Shown here: piece by piece, positions 55,261 to 64,000 of the stretch
How the letters are laid out: each line of letters begins with the position of its first letter
Position numbering within the stretch: the stretch's first letter is position 1
The notes under the pieces: model-generated
Seen by the model: only the letters and a program-made list of their open reading frames with translations
Database searches by the model: none
What the model was told of the DNA's origin: nothing
DNA from: Spirochaetales bacterium
Lineage (GTDB): Bacteria > Spirochaetota > Spirochaetia > DSM-2461
Length of the DNA stretch: 64,000 bases
Assembly: GCA_022360655.1 (NCBI GenBank)
Contig: JAKSCK010000255.1
Span: 124,001-188,000 of the forward strand
Direction: 5' to 3'
Translations under genes and position numbers: made by a program

Positions 55261-56775
55261 CTACTTGAGAACGGAGTATTGGCCAAGATGTATGAGAAAC
55301 TGATCCACATACGCTTGGAGCGCATCATAGCTTGCAGGCTGAACAGGTTGCTTGTCTAAACTTACCCATTCACCAAGAGATTCCACAGGAACATTTTCCA
55401 CCAAGGACTTTCCACAAAGAGCGGCTCCAAAACTTGTGGCCTCTTCGAGAGCTGTTAAATACAAGGGATTCTCTGGAAGCAAGGCCCCCAACAATGCACC
55501 ATAATGAGGGTTCTGTCGAAAGCCTCCCTCAATAAAGACTTCCGTCCCAGGTTGAAGCCCCACACGCTGAAGGGCAATCGAAGTTTGAATGGCCAAGGAA
55601 AGATTGGCCAGAGCAAACCCCTCTTCATAATCGTCGAAGCATTGGGGCCATTGTCGATGCGTTTGGAGTGATTCTAAGGAATACTCTTTTTCTGAGTCCA
55701 CCACTCGTGGCATGGAATCCGGGAACTGCCCTGTTCCAGGAACCACTGTAGGAAGAATAAAACTTTTTTGTTGTTCTATGATTCGGGCATAGGTACTGGG
55801 TAAACCAAGAGGCCAGTCTTGTCTTTGATGGTGTTCCATCAAAAGCTGACTGTAGGTTTCATACTCCAGCCCTCCCATGAGTATGGACGTTTTCACCGGC
55901 TTCTCTTGAAAGGACAGATTGAAGTACACCATCTTTCCCAGTTCATCCGGTGCAAATTCCACCGTTTCCACGGGATGCATGGCCACACACCAGGTTCCAG
56001 TGGAATTGAGTACAAAATCTTCCTTTTGGGAAAGAATGTAAGGAACCAAAGAAGAATTTGAATCATGAATTCCTTGAGTCACCATCACATCTGGAGATAA
56101 ACCTGTTTTCATCACCACTTCTGGAGAAATTTTTCCTAAGAGACTTTGTGGAGAAGAAGGTTTGGATGGAAGTTTTCCTCGGATTCCAAGGAGATCCACA
56201 AGGGAAGACCAGTCCCATTTTTCATAATCCCATAAATAGCTATGGCAACCTGCATAGGTGATGTCTGCCGAAGGGATTCCAGTTAAACGAAAACCAAAGT
56301 ATTGCGGGTAAAACAAGACATGAGAGATTCGCTGGAATTCTTCTGGCCAACGCTCTTTTTGAAACCAAAGCAACTTGGCAATATTGATAAGGGGTTTAAT
56401 CTCTGCTGTCGCCGTTTGTTTCTGTAGATCATCACAAGGGCCCATGGCTTCCCAAAAACGCTGGTGCACATCTTCAGGAACATCATTGGTATACGCCACT
56501 GGAGGAAGAACCGGTTTTCCATCCTCTCCCACACAAACAACCGTGGCTCCATGGGTTGTAATGGAAATGGTTCGAATGGGGTATTCTGTTGCCAATTCCT
56601 TGAGTTGGGTGAGAAACCAAGATTCCACTTCCGCAACATTTTCAATCTCTAGATCATTGTGAAGGAGAGTCCCAATCTTACGCTTTCGAACCGTTAAGGG
56701 CCTCATGGAATCATCATAGAGTGCAATTTTCTTATTGGTTTTCCCAATATCCAAAACGGCAATGGCGTAGTTCAT
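55261..56775 (-). CDS. FGGY-family carbohydrate kinase
   Basis: Phosphorylates a ketose. About 504 residues. The N-terminal ATP-phosphate loop is IAVLDIGKTNKKIALYD. The substrate domain has SITTHGATVVCVGEDG, VTQGIHDSNSSLVPYIL and LNSTGTWCVAMHP. The C-terminal signature is EVFIEGGFRQNPHYGALLGALLP. It resembles the fuculokinase/rhamnulokinase branch and follows L-fucose isomerase by 76 bases, so L-fuculose or a similar deoxyketose is the likely substrate. GGAGG lies five bases before the ATG at 56775. Confidence 0.88.
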   Translation of the reverse strand: MNYAIAVLDIGKTNKKIALYDDSMRPLTVRKRKIGTLLHNDLEIENVAEVESWFLTQLKELATEYPIRTISITTHGATVVCVGEDGKPVLPPVAYTNDVPEDVHQRFWEAMGPCDDLQKQTATAEIKPLINIAKLLWFQKERWPEEFQRISHVLFYPQYFGFRLTGIPSADITYAGCHSYLWDYEKWDWSSLVDLLGIRGKLPSKPSSPQSLLGKISPEVVMKTGLSPDVMVTQGIHDSNSSLVPYILSQKEDFVLNSTGTWCVAMHPVETVEFAPDELGKMVYFNLSFQEKPVKTSILMGGLEYETYSQLLMEHHQRQDWPLGLPSTYARIIEQQKSFILPTVVPGTGQFPDSMPRVVDSEKEYSLESLQTHRQWPQCFDDYEEGFALANLSLAIQTSIALQRVGLQPGTEVFIEGGFRQNPHYGALLGALLPENPLYLTALEEATSFGAALCGKSLVENVPVESLGEWVSLDKQPVQPASYDALQAYVDQFLIHLGQYSVLK

Positions 56776-56786
56776 GGTGTCCTCCA

Positions 56787-56823
56787 ACATTTCCAAGCAC
56801 CGCGCCACGATGCCTGGAAATGT
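56787..56823 (-). repeat. 9-bp hairpin between fucI and the kinase gene
   Basis: ACATTTCCA/TGGAAATGT with a 19-base GC-rich loop, three bases upstream of the kinase ribosome site. It could modulate kinase translation or protect a processed end. Confidence 0.45.
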
Positions 56824-56851
56824 ACGAGCGCCCTACGGACGCCCTTCCCTC

Positions 56852-58654
56852 TTATCGGTAGAGGGGTCCAAAATTGGAACAGGCTCGGAAATCAGCCCCT
56901 TCTTTCTCCATACCAAAGTGGGTCCAAACTGCTGGTCGGAACACCTTTTCATCCGCAACATTGTGCATAGAAACAGGGATACGCAGCATGGAAGCCAAAG
57001 TGATTAAATCAGCACCAATGTGACCATAGCTGATGGCACCATGGTTGGCTCCCCAGGAAGCCATCACGCTGTACACATCTTTGAAGTTTCCTTCTCCAGT
57101 GATTCGAGGAGCAAACCAAGTGGTGGGCCAAGTGGGATTGGTCCGTTCATCCAACTTGTCATGAACATCCGCTGGAATGGTTGCGGTCCAACCCTCTGCA
57201 ATCTGCAGAACAGGACCTTGCCCCTTAATCAGATTGATGCGGCACATGGTCACAGGCATATCCCCTTCGGTGAGGAAATCAGTGGAATAACCACCGCCAC
57301 GGAAATATCCCAAATCACCAGGACAGAATTTTGTGGCCTTCACACAGGCTTCAGCCTCATCAGATGTGATATCCCAGAAGGGCTTCATGGCCGGTTTGCC
57401 ATCCACTTTCTGCTGACCACTTCCATCCAAACAGGTGGAACCTGAGTTGATGAGGTGAATCAAACCATCTTTAGCATGACCGGACAGTGCATGACCTGTC
57501 ACACGCTTCACAGCCTCGGGGCTCCAGTAGGTGCGCACATCACTGAAGATTTGAGCTGTGTTGGTGAGCAAATGACCAAAGAGCATGGAAATCCCATTGA
57601 GGGTGTCATTCTCTGTGGCCAGAACATAGGGCTGACGGATGCCGTCCCAGTCAAAACTGGTGTTGGCCATGGTTTCCATGAAGTCGCCATTGGGGAGCCA
57701 ATCGGTCCAGGCGCGCTGCCCCTGGAAACCACTGGCAATGGCATTGTGGCCCAGGGCCTCTTCGCCATAACCCATTTCAGCCAATTTGGTATTACCGTTC
57801 ATCAAGTCCTTGGCAATCAAGGACATTTTAACGGAGGTATCCCACTCTTCCTCTTTTTGCGCTTCATTGTGCTGTTTGGAGGCCTCATTGGGATCAAATC
57901 CTACTTCCAAATTGTCTTTCACCCATGCACGGGCTCGAGCATATTCCTCAGGATCATAAATTTCTTTCTCAATACGTCGACTGATTTCACTCATGTCCAC
58001 ATATTCATTGCGCATGCCCAGGTAATCCTGGAAGAAATCTTCATCCACAATACAACCAGCAATTCCCATGGACACAGATCCCATGGAGAGGTAGCTCTTT
58101 CCACGCATGGTGGAGACAGCCACAGCGGCCCGAGCAAAGCTCAGAATCTTCTCTGCCACATCCGCAGGCATAGAGCTATCATCAGAATCCTGAACATCAC
58201 GGCCATAGATACCAAAGGCCGGAAGACCCTTCTGAGCATGAGCAGCCAATACGGCGGCCAAATACACAGCACCAGGACGCTCTGTTCCATTGAAGCCCCA
58301 AACGGCCTTGGGTGTGGACGGATCCATGTCCATGGTTTCAGAGCCATAGCACCAGCAAGGAGTGACGGTCAAAGTGGCACCAACACCAGCGGCTTCAAAC
58401 TGAGCCTGGCAGGCCGCCGCTTCAGCCACACCACCAATGGTGGTATTGGAAATGACACATTCAACAGAGGTGCCATCCACATATTTAAGATTTTCGCTAA
58501 TGAGCTGAGCAGCGGCCTTTGCCATGTTCATGGTTTGCTCTTCCAAACCTTCACGAACGCCTCCGAGTCGGCCATCAATTGTGGGACGAATACCAATTTT
58601 AGGTCGATCGCCTCGATACCGCCATTTGCCAGTCTCTCCAGCTTTGAATGTCAT
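56852..58654 (-). CDS. fucI: L-fucose isomerase
   Basis: Converts L-fucose to L-fuculose (Mn2+ dependent). 600 residues, against about 591 in E. coli. The N-terminus is [25 protein letters not shown]. Conserved blocks are [68 protein letters not shown] and [14 protein letters not shown]. The start is ATG at 58654 with GGAGG upstream. A broad substrate range (D-arabinose and others) is known for the family, so the true sugar is not certain. No fuculose aldolase gene is visible nearby. Confidence 0.95.
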   Translation of the reverse strand: MTFKAGETGKWRYRGDRPKIGIRPTIDGRLGGVREGLEEQTMNMAKAAAQLISENLKYVDGTSVECVISNTTIGGVAEAAACQAQFEAAGVGATLTVTPCWCYGSETMDMDPSTPKAVWGFNGTERPGAVYLAAVLAAHAQKGLPAFGIYGRDVQDSDDSSMPADVAEKILSFARAAVAVSTMRGKSYLSMGSVSMGIAGCIVDEDFFQDYLGMRNEYVDMSEISRRIEKEIYDPEEYARARAWVKDNLEVGFDPNEASKQHNEAQKEEEWDTSVKMSLIAKDLMNGNTKLAEMGYGEEALGHNAIASGFQGQRAWTDWLPNGDFMETMANTSFDWDGIRQPYVLATENDTLNGISMLFGHLLTNTAQIFSDVRTYWSPEAVKRVTGHALSGHAKDGLIHLINSGSTCLDGSGQQKVDGKPAMKPFWDITSDEAEACVKATKFCPGDLGYFRGGGYSTDFLTEGDMPVTMCRINLIKGQGPVLQIAEGWTATIPADVHDKLDERTNPTWPTTWFAPRITGEGNFKDVYSVMASWGANHGAISYGHIGADLITLASMLRIPVSMHNVADEKVFRPAVWTHFGMEKEGADFRACSNFGPLYR

Positions 58655-58748
58655 ATATCTAACCTCCGAATGTTGTTGCGTGTTCGTTAACGCACACTGA
58701 TTATGCCATGAATTGAATCGCATTGGGAGAAAAACTTCATCCCCCCAT

Positions 58749-58784
58749 CCTCCTCTTTTCCCACCTTCTCATGAAAAGAGGAGG
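58749..58784 (-). repeat. 12-bp hairpin between the MDR gene and fucI
   Basis: CCTCCTCTTTTC/GAAAAGAGGAGG with a 12-base loop, in the 278-base gap upstream of fucI. No U-tract follows on the minus strand. It may be a processing site or a partial terminator inside the cluster. The rest of the gap shows nothing I can name. Confidence 0.5.
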
Positions 58785-58932
58785 AGAATAATCCTAACTA
58801 TTTCATTAATAGAGACTTATGATTATTTGCATTGGCAGATTTTTTTGCATACACAATGAATCACGCATGATTTTTCTCTTCGTCAGTCAAGAACACACAT
58901 CAAAGACATCCCCCCATGCTCAAGATCCTTCC

Positions 58933-60201
58933 CTATTTCCCGGCAGCGGGGGCTTTTTCGAGAAGATAGGCCTCCGCTTCACTGTTCCATATGCCATTAT
59001 TGGCTGCAGTGATTTGGGCCAATCCTGCCCAGAAATCATCCTCTTTCCCTTTCTCGGCAAAATCCTCTATGGCTGTCAGGGGCAAATCCACATGGGTGTA
59101 AATCAGCTTTTTACCACCAGGAATTTGGGGAAGGTTCAAGGTGGTATCAATCACGGCGTTCAAACCGCCCACATGCGTTACCATCACGGAGGGATTGATG
59201 CGTCCTTTTTTCATCATCTCCAAAGAAATTTTCATATCCTGGGTATTTCCACCACTGGTTCCGACAATGTGATGAAAGGCGTAGTGCACATCGTAGAAAT
59301 TCACCTTGGCTGAAAACTGTGGATCCGTGGGACCAGCAAAGAAATTCATGCACCCGTCTTTGCCAAGAATCGCCCCGGCCTGTTCAATCACTGGGGCCAC
59401 AGGAGCCATGACAAACACATCATCAAACCCCTCACCACCGGCTTTTTTCTTCAATGCAGCCACGGCATCCCCGCATTTCGCCGTGTTCACATACTTGAGC
59501 TCAATGCCCTGGGCGGCCCCTTCTGTCACTGGGAACAACTCTTCAGCTCGCTCTAATCGTGCATCATCAATATCCGTCACCACCAGGAGTCGGGGGCGTA
59601 CATCCCCATGAAGAGCCAGGTCAATGGCGCCTAAACCCATGGGACCGGCTCCTGCCAGAATGGCCATGGTCCCATTGGGTCGGATCCCCATCTGATGCTC
59701 ATAGCTCCCTTGAGGAACGTGATAGCTGGCCCGGAATGCTCCCACAATGCAACTCATGGGTTCAGAAAGGCTCCCAAAGTAATAGGCCTCTTGGTCATAG
59801 GGCAAAAGACAATCCATTTCCATGACTTCATTGGGAATCAGAATGTGGGTGGCCGATCCACCAATCCACTGAAAGCTGTAGCCAGGAGCATCCAGGCTGC
59901 CCTTGTAGTTCAAAGCCGGTTGAATGGTGAATTTGTCTCCAGCCCGGTACTTGCTGGCCCATTTAGACCCAACAGCCACAATCTCTCCACAAAATTCATG
60001 GCCAATCATCACAGGTTGTTCTGCCACATCATTGGGAACGCGTTTATGATCAGCCCCCTGTTTTGCGGCCTTGTAAGAACTCATACAAATGCTATCAGAA
60101 ACGATTCTGGCCATAATCTCATCTTCACCCATCGCAGGAAGAGCAAAGGTTTCAAGACGAAGATCATTTTTTCCATACATGCGAACGGCAGTGGTATCCA
60201 T
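58933..60201 (-). CDS. Zinc-type MDR dehydrogenase, L-sorbose-1-phosphate-reductase-like
   Basis: 422 residues, NAD(P)-dependent medium-chain dehydrogenase. The catalytic zinc site includes SDSICMSSYK (Cys) and MIGHEFCGEIVAVG (His-Glu). The Rossmann loop is AILAGAGPMGLGAIDLALHG followed by LLVVTDIDDARLERA. The SSYKA, GADHKRVPNDVAE and GAIDLALHGD phrases recall SorE-like sugar-phosphate reductases. It lacks the four-Cys structural zinc loop. It sits 171 bases below the SDR gene and is presumably part of the same catabolic cluster. AAAGGAG lies nine bases before the ATG. Confidence 0.85.
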   Translation of the reverse strand: MDTTAVRMYGKNDLRLETFALPAMGEDEIMARIVSDSICMSSYKAAKQGADHKRVPNDVAEQPVMIGHEFCGEIVAVGSKWASKYRAGDKFTIQPALNYKGSLDAPGYSFQWIGGSATHILIPNEVMEMDCLLPYDQEAYYFGSLSEPMSCIVGAFRASYHVPQGSYEHQMGIRPNGTMAILAGAGPMGLGAIDLALHGDVRPRLLVVTDIDDARLERAEELFPVTEGAAQGIELKYVNTAKCGDAVAALKKKAGGEGFDDVFVMAPVAPVIEQAGAILGKDGCMNFFAGPTDPQFSAKVNFYDVHYAFHHIVGTSGGNTQDMKISLEMMKKGRINPSVMVTHVGGLNAVIDTTLNLPQIPGGKKLIYTHVDLPLTAIEDFAEKGKEDDFWAGLAQITAANNGIWNSEAEAYLLEKAPAAGK

Positions 60202-60217
60202 AAATCGTGCTCCTTTT

Positions 60218-60358
60218 GGCGCCTCCGGCGCCGACCCCGGGCTCCCCGCCCGGGGTATGTTGCTGAGAAGGATGTTCCCAGCCCCGCCACAACTGGCGAG
60301 AAAACCATGGCAACCGTCAAAATTGCCCTTCTTTCACCACCCCTGCGAAGGCAGGGGT
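60218..60358 (-). repeat. Three hairpins between the SDR and MDR genes
   Basis: GGCGCC/GGCGCC (60218-60232), ACCCCGGGC/GCCCGGGGT (60234-60256) and ACCCCTGC/GCAGGGGT with a GAAG loop (60339-60358). The second ends GGGGTCGGC on minus and the third ends GGGGTCGATC on plus, so both flank variants of the family occur within 120 bases. Confidence 0.55.
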
Positions 60359-60372
60359 CGATCTAAAGGCTG

Positions 60373-61551
60373 TTACTTCAGCATCACCTGGCCACCAGTG
60401 ACCGGAAGAGCCTGCCCAGTTTCATAAGCCTGCTCCACACAGTAGAGAATGGCTCGAAGAACATCGGGGCCATAACAGCCCCGTCCCATGGGAACTTTGG
60501 CTTCATAGAAGGCCTTCACATCCGCCACAGTTTGGGCACCAGGAACCTTCCCTGCCCTCAGATACTGAACAAACAATCCATTCTCCGGATGAGACCAAAG
60601 AGGTCCATCAAAGAAATTTCCCGGGCATATGGCATTCACTTTAATGCCATGCTCCACCAATTCCAGGGCAAAACTCTGAACCAAGCCCAGGCCACCAAAC
60701 TTACCTCCTGCATAGGCTCCATTTTTATTGGAACCTTCCAAACCACTTTTTGAGTTGATTTGCACAATGTCCATGGATTGGGTGGGGCCGCCTTGGCGTT
60801 GAGCAGCCATAACGGCTGCAAGATGTTTCACCACAAGGAAAAAAGCGGTGTAATTGATTCTTGTGACAAAATCAAAATCATGCGCTTCCAGCTGAAGAAC
60901 AGATCCGGCCCGAAGCACGCCAGCATTGCTCACCAAAAGATCAAGTCCGCCGGTACCGGCCACAATGGTGGCGGCCATGGCCTGAACAGACGATTCATCA
61001 GACACATCCACAGCCACTGCTGCCGCCCGCGTGGAACCAGAGGCATTGAGCTCTGCTGCAAAAGCTGCGGCGCCCTCTTCATTGATGTCGGCAATCCAGA
61101 CAAAGGCTCCTTCATCCGCCAAGCCCCGGGCAATTTCTGCACCAAATCCTTGGGCCCCACCCGTCACCAGAGCAATGCGTCCCTTCACCACATCACCACG
61201 TCCTGAAGAAGGTGTGGCCTGATCGTGCTGGAGAAAAAAATGCTGCGTTATGGAAGGGGCGGCTTCCATGGCCTTTTGTGCCGCGTCATAGCTGGCTCCC
61301 AGAAAGAAGGTGCCCCCATTGGGAGTGGAGAGGGCCTGAGGCAGTTCACCATGGGAATTCTGCAAAGCTTTAAGGGCCTCCCGTAAAGGACTGGCATCTT
61401 GATGCAATTTGGATGTGGCCAATTCCAAAACTTCTTGAGAAAGAGGAGCGGCGGAATCCACAACGTCCTGAGTCCAAGCCAGAAAAACCGGAGCTCCAGT
61501 GAGTTCCATGATGGCCCCCCGTAAAATAGGGGCTAATGCGATTCGGTCCAT
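60373..61551 (-). CDS. SDR dehydrogenase, sorbitol-6-phosphate-dehydrogenase-like, with N-terminal extension
   Basis: 392 residues. The C-terminal ~270 are a classical SDR: RIALVTGGAQGFGAEIARGLADEG (cofactor loop, in part), LVSNAGVLRAGS, Ser in QINSKSG, YAGGKFGG (YxxxK) and a terminal TGQALPVTGGQVML typical of sorbitol-6-phosphate dehydrogenases. The first ~120 residues are an added segment of unknown fold ([20 protein letters not shown]...) not found in ordinary SDRs. It overlaps the PHP gene by 19 bases. It probably interconverts a polyol-phosphate or lactaldehyde-like alcohol and its ketone. Confidence 0.85.
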   Translation of the reverse strand: MDRIALAPILRGAIMELTGAPVFLAWTQDVVDSAAPLSQEVLELATSKLHQDASPLREALKALQNSHGELPQALSTPNGGTFFLGASYDAAQKAMEAAPSITQHFFLQHDQATPSSGRGDVVKGRIALVTGGAQGFGAEIARGLADEGAFVWIADINEEGAAAFAAELNASGSTRAAAVAVDVSDESSVQAMAATIVAGTGGLDLLVSNAGVLRAGSVLQLEAHDFDFVTRINYTAFFLVVKHLAAVMAAQRQGGPTQSMDIVQINSKSGLEGSNKNGAYAGGKFGGLGLVQSFALELVEHGIKVNAICPGNFFDGPLWSHPENGLFVQYLRAGKVPGAQTVADVKAFYEAKVPMGRGCYGPDVLRAILYCVEQAYETGQALPVTGGQVMLK

Positions 61552-62885
61552 AATCCTTCCTTACGCGCCGCTTCAATGATGGACATTGGATCTTGGGGAT
61601 TCATCCGGCGGCCCATTCGCGCATACACATCAAGGCGAATTTCTAAGGGCGCTTGGGCCATGGGTGAAGTGGAATCAAAAAGCCCCCACCCCCCATGAGA
61701 AGCAAATTGTTCATGGGCAATGAGAGCCCAAGTGCGATCATTGAGGTGAGCAAATTCTGGTTGGGTCACCTGGGGACACCGAAATTCCTGTCGAGAGGAA
61801 TTGATGTCTACTCCACTGATTTCCATCAGCCCATGTTGCGTGCAAAGATTTTTCACCCGTTCTAACTGTTCCCGGGTGTTGCGGGGAGGCATGTAGGACA
61901 GTCCCCGGAACCCCAGTTGGGGAAGGAGGGCAAAGAGTTCCTCCAGCCAAGCATCTTCATAGTGCTCGGCTTTCTTGTCACCGGTGGGCGACTCTCCTAC
62001 ATCTCCTAGATAGGCATAAGTAGCAATGGCACCAATGTGTTCTGCCAAGGCTGTGGCCTGTGTCACTGGAGGACATTCTTTTTCATCTGGTTGGCGGAAG
62101 AATCGGGGAACCAAGGCTCCTTTGAACAAACCCAGCAAATCATAGAGATAATGGGGATTGGATTCATCCTGAAGACGTTCTGCCACAGTGGTTGAAACAG
62201 GAAGCCCCAGGCTGTTCTCCAGGGCATCCATCAAAGCTGTTCCGCGGCCGAAAGTCTCTGTAAAGACTTGAGAAAGGGCATAGAGGATGTGGCGTTCCGT
62301 GATGCTTCCCCCCTCTTGAGTTAGGGAAACAGCCATCACATCCTCATGAAAGTCCAAGGCAGGACAACCTGCATCCTCAAGGATGGCATTCAGGGTTTGG
62401 GTTTGTTCACGCATTCGGTCATTCCGCGATTCCCGAATGGGGGCCAAGAAGGCTTCCACCTCCTCCCGATGCTGATGGGGAATTCCATGAATCACCATGT
62501 AAAACAAACCATCGGAATCCGGATTGTTGATGCGTCGCCCTTCAAGGGCCGTTCCCTTTGCACTCACCCGCAGTTCACAGCCTGTGGTGATGCCTAGGCC
62601 AAGGAGTTGTCCAGCCTGGAGCATTTCCTGGCAGCCGGCGACAGACTCATGATCCACAATCCCCACAGCTTCTAATCCAGCTCTCCAGGCCCCATACACA
62701 GCCTCAGAGGGCGTGTAAGGACTGAAGGAGTACACGGTGTGGATATGGTTATTCACCTCACCTGTAGACGGAGGGAGGAACCCTGCCGCCCGGTCTTTTG
62801 CCAATTTTACATCTAATGCGTGAAGCCGAGAAACGGCTGTGGCCCCATCCAAGGACAGGGCATTCAGTTCCTCCCGAGAACTCAT
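61533..62885 (-). CDS. PHP-domain metal-dependent protein
   Basis: 450 residues. PHP motif I is [18 protein letters not shown] (HxH), motif II is [10 protein letters not shown], and further metal ligands lie in [10 protein letters not shown] and [14 protein letters not shown]. This is far longer than stand-alone PHP phosphatases, with a middle region (about 200-330) I do not recognise. It overlaps both neighbours (ATGA with the E1 gene, 19 bases with the SDR), so it is probably a true pathway enzyme, for instance a phosphatase, hydrolase or lyase on a sugar intermediate. The reaction cannot be read from sequence. Confidence 0.82.
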   Translation of the reverse strand: MSSREELNALSLDGATAVSRLHALDVKLAKDRAAGFLPPSTGEVNNHIHTVYSFSPYTPSEAVYGAWRAGLEAVGIVDHESVAGCQEMLQAGQLLGLGITTGCELRVSAKGTALEGRRINNPDSDGLFYMVIHGIPHQHREEVEAFLAPIRESRNDRMREQTQTLNAILEDAGCPALDFHEDVMAVSLTQEGGSITERHILYALSQVFTETFGRGTALMDALENSLGLPVSTTVAERLQDESNPHYLYDLLGLFKGALVPRFFRQPDEKECPPVTQATALAEHIGAIATYAYLGDVGESPTGDKKAEHYEDAWLEELFALLPQLGFRGLSYMPPRNTREQLERVKNLCTQHGLMEISGVDINSSRQEFRCPQVTQPEFAHLNDRTWALIAHEQFASHGGWGLFDSTSPMAQAPLEIRLDVYARMGRRMNPQDPMSIIEAARKEGLWTESH

Positions 62886-64000
62886 ACTCCCCCCCGGTTG
62901 ATCCGCACCAATTCCCCCACAGTCTGGACAGTAGTGGTCACATGACCTTCTAAAGGAAGAATGCGCTCATGAATCAAATCCACCATCCACTCAGGCTGGG
63001 GGAAGAAGTCACTTTCCATCTCTGCCGCTGGAGAAATCCAGTTTCGAGATCCCAGAACCACAGGAGGAGCGTCTAAGTCATCAAAACAAATCTGACTCAG
63101 ATTATTGGCCACGTTATGGAGATAACTGCCCCGTTCCACAGCATCCGAGGCCAAAAGCACCCGGCCAGTTTTTTTCACAGACTTTGCCAGCACATCATAA
63201 TCCAGGGGATTCACATAGCGTAAATCCACCACCTCGGCCTCTAAACCGTACTGTTCCTTGAGCTGATCGGCAGCTTTTAAAGCCGTATACAAAGTGGCCC
63301 CCAAGGTGATGATGGTCACATCCTTCCCTTGACGACGAACAGCAGGCACTCCTTCTGGTGTCTCGTAGTATCCCTCCGGTACACCTCCATCCTCAAACTG
63401 CTCACCAATGCCGTACAGCTTCTGACTTTCTAAGAACACCACAGGATCAGTACCAGAGAGGGCACGGTTCAGCATTCCTTTGGCATCCGCAGGTGTTGCA
63501 GGAAAATACACCTTCAAACCTGGAATATGTGCCACCAAGGCCGTCCAATCCTGGGAGTGCTGAGCCCCATATTTGGCTCCAACAGACACCCGAAGAACCA
63601 AGGGCATTTTCAGCACACCGGCACTCATGCTCTGCCATTTGGACATTTGGTTGAACACTTCATCACCCGCTCGCCCAAGGAAGTCACAGTACATGAGTTC
63701 CACCACAGCACGGCCGCCAGATAGAGCATAGCCCACACCAGCTCCCACAATGGCCGCTTCAGAAATGGGAGAATTGAAGAGACGATGGTAGGGAAGCTGT
63801 TCTGTCAGCCCACGGTACACAGCAAAAGCGCCACCCCAATCTCGGTTTTCTTCTCCCCAGGCCGCCATGGTGGGATCAATGGAATAGCGGTGAATCATGG
63901 CTTCAAACAGAGCATCTCGGAAGGCAAACATCTTGGCAGGACTCACGGGTTTTCCATTCTCATCAAAAGCCCGGCGTACTTTGCGTTTCAGACTCTTCAC
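62882..64000 (-). CDS. TPP-dependent dehydrogenase E1 component, beta-like part (5' end beyond window)
   Basis: 372 residues visible, open to the right edge; the edge GTG is probably not the start. It is E1-beta-like: [65 protein letters not shown] and [20 protein letters not shown]. The preceding residues [12 protein letters not shown]...[16 protein letters not shown] look like the joint of an alpha-beta fusion, so the full protein may be near 800 residues. Such enzymes decarboxylate 2-oxoacids or cleave acetoin-like diketones with TPP. It starts a coupled run with PHP and SDR genes. No E2 or E3 is visible. Confidence 0.85.
   Translation of the reverse strand: MKSLKRKVRRAFDENGKPVSPAKMFAFRDALFEAMIHRYSIDPTMAAWGEENRDWGGAFAVYRGLTEQLPYHRLFNSPISEAAIVGAGVGYALSGGRAVVELMYCDFLGRAGDEVFNQMSKWQSMSAGVLKMPLVLRVSVGAKYGAQHSQDWTALVAHIPGLKVYFPATPADAKGMLNRALSGTDPVVFLESQKLYGIGEQFEDGGVPEGYYETPEGVPAVRRQGKDVTIITLGATLYTALKAADQLKEQYGLEAEVVDLRYVNPLDYDVLAKSVKKTGRVLLASDAVERGSYLHNVANNLSQICFDDLDAPPVVLGSRNWISPAAEMESDFFPQPEWMVDLIHERILPLEGHVTTTVQTVGELVRINRGGV

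Noticed and set aside
55009-55359. 116-codon plus-strand ORF in the hairpin-rich region
   Set aside because: Composition follows the repeats and it runs antisense into the FGGY kinase gene; no start signal.
57455-58690. 411-codon ORF on the plus strand
   Set aside because: Exactly antisense to fucI, with no family resemblance and His/Gly-rich shadow composition.
1-64000. CRISPR arrays, IS elements, prophage, tRNA and rRNA genes
   Set aside because: No regularly spaced repeats, transposase or integrase motifs, or tRNA-like TPsiC/anticodon arms were found in the intergenic regions.

Overview
The window looks like a chromosome segment of a free-living, anaerobic or fermentative bacterium, most likely a spirochaete. 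This is inferred from the gene set and from the spirochaete-style lipoproteins with short, relaxed lipoboxes (e.g. ...YSC, ...VASC, ...SASC); there is no rRNA to confirm it. I see no prophage, insertion sequence, CRISPR array, tRNA or rRNA. Most of the window is single-copy chromosomal genes, with two accessory-looking blocks: the secreted-protein cluster on the left and the sugar cluster on the right.

Layout. (1) 1-13.2 kb, minus strand: a gene for an outer-membrane/transglutaminase-like/TPR protein, two giant Ig-like or beta-propeller lipoproteins, then metG, which runs off the left edge. (2) 13.4-15.0 kb: a beta-propeller lipoprotein. (3) 15.1-19.9 kb, minus strand: a compact operon for a four-function 2-oxoacid:ferredoxin oxidoreductase (alpha, fused beta-gamma, ferredoxin delta) followed by butyrate kinase and phosphate butyryltransferase. 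This fits fermentation of Val/Leu/Ile-derived 2-oxoacids to branched short-chain fatty acids with ATP gain. (4) 20-26.4 kb: envelope genes (Omp85-like protein, M64-like metallopeptidase lipoprotein, HflK/HflC, small outer-membrane protein). (5) 26.5-32.5 kb: MFS transporter plus LacI regulator, GltS-like symporter, FtsH. (6) 32.9-38.1 kb: PduO-type cobalamin adenosyltransferase, then the opposite-strand operon cimA-leuA-leuB. That operon follows a promoter, a Leu/Ile-rich leader peptide and an intrinsic terminator, a classical attenuator layout. (7) 38.3-52.2 kb: c-di-GMP genes (GAF-HD-GYP, GGDEF, receiver-HD-GYP) and cell-wall and housekeeping genes (topA, murE, ddl, lplA). (8) 52.2-55 kb: radC and a C45/Ntn-hydrolase-like lipoprotein. 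(9) 55.2-64 kb, minus strand: a catabolic cluster of TPP-dependent E1 component (cut by the right edge), PHP protein, sorbitol-6-phosphate-dehydrogenase-like SDR, SorE-like MDR dehydrogenase, L-fucose isomerase and FGGY kinase, with no aldolase visible.

The most noteworthy signals are: the leucine attenuator; the branched-chain acid energy operon in the same cell that makes branched-chain amino acids by the citramalate route; the aldolase-less fucose-isomerase/E1/PHP cluster; the three-gene secreted cluster; a recurrent intergenic hairpin family with conserved GGGGTCG flanks; and a set of genes with a promoter -10 box only 5-7 bases before the start codon, implying leaderless mRNAs.
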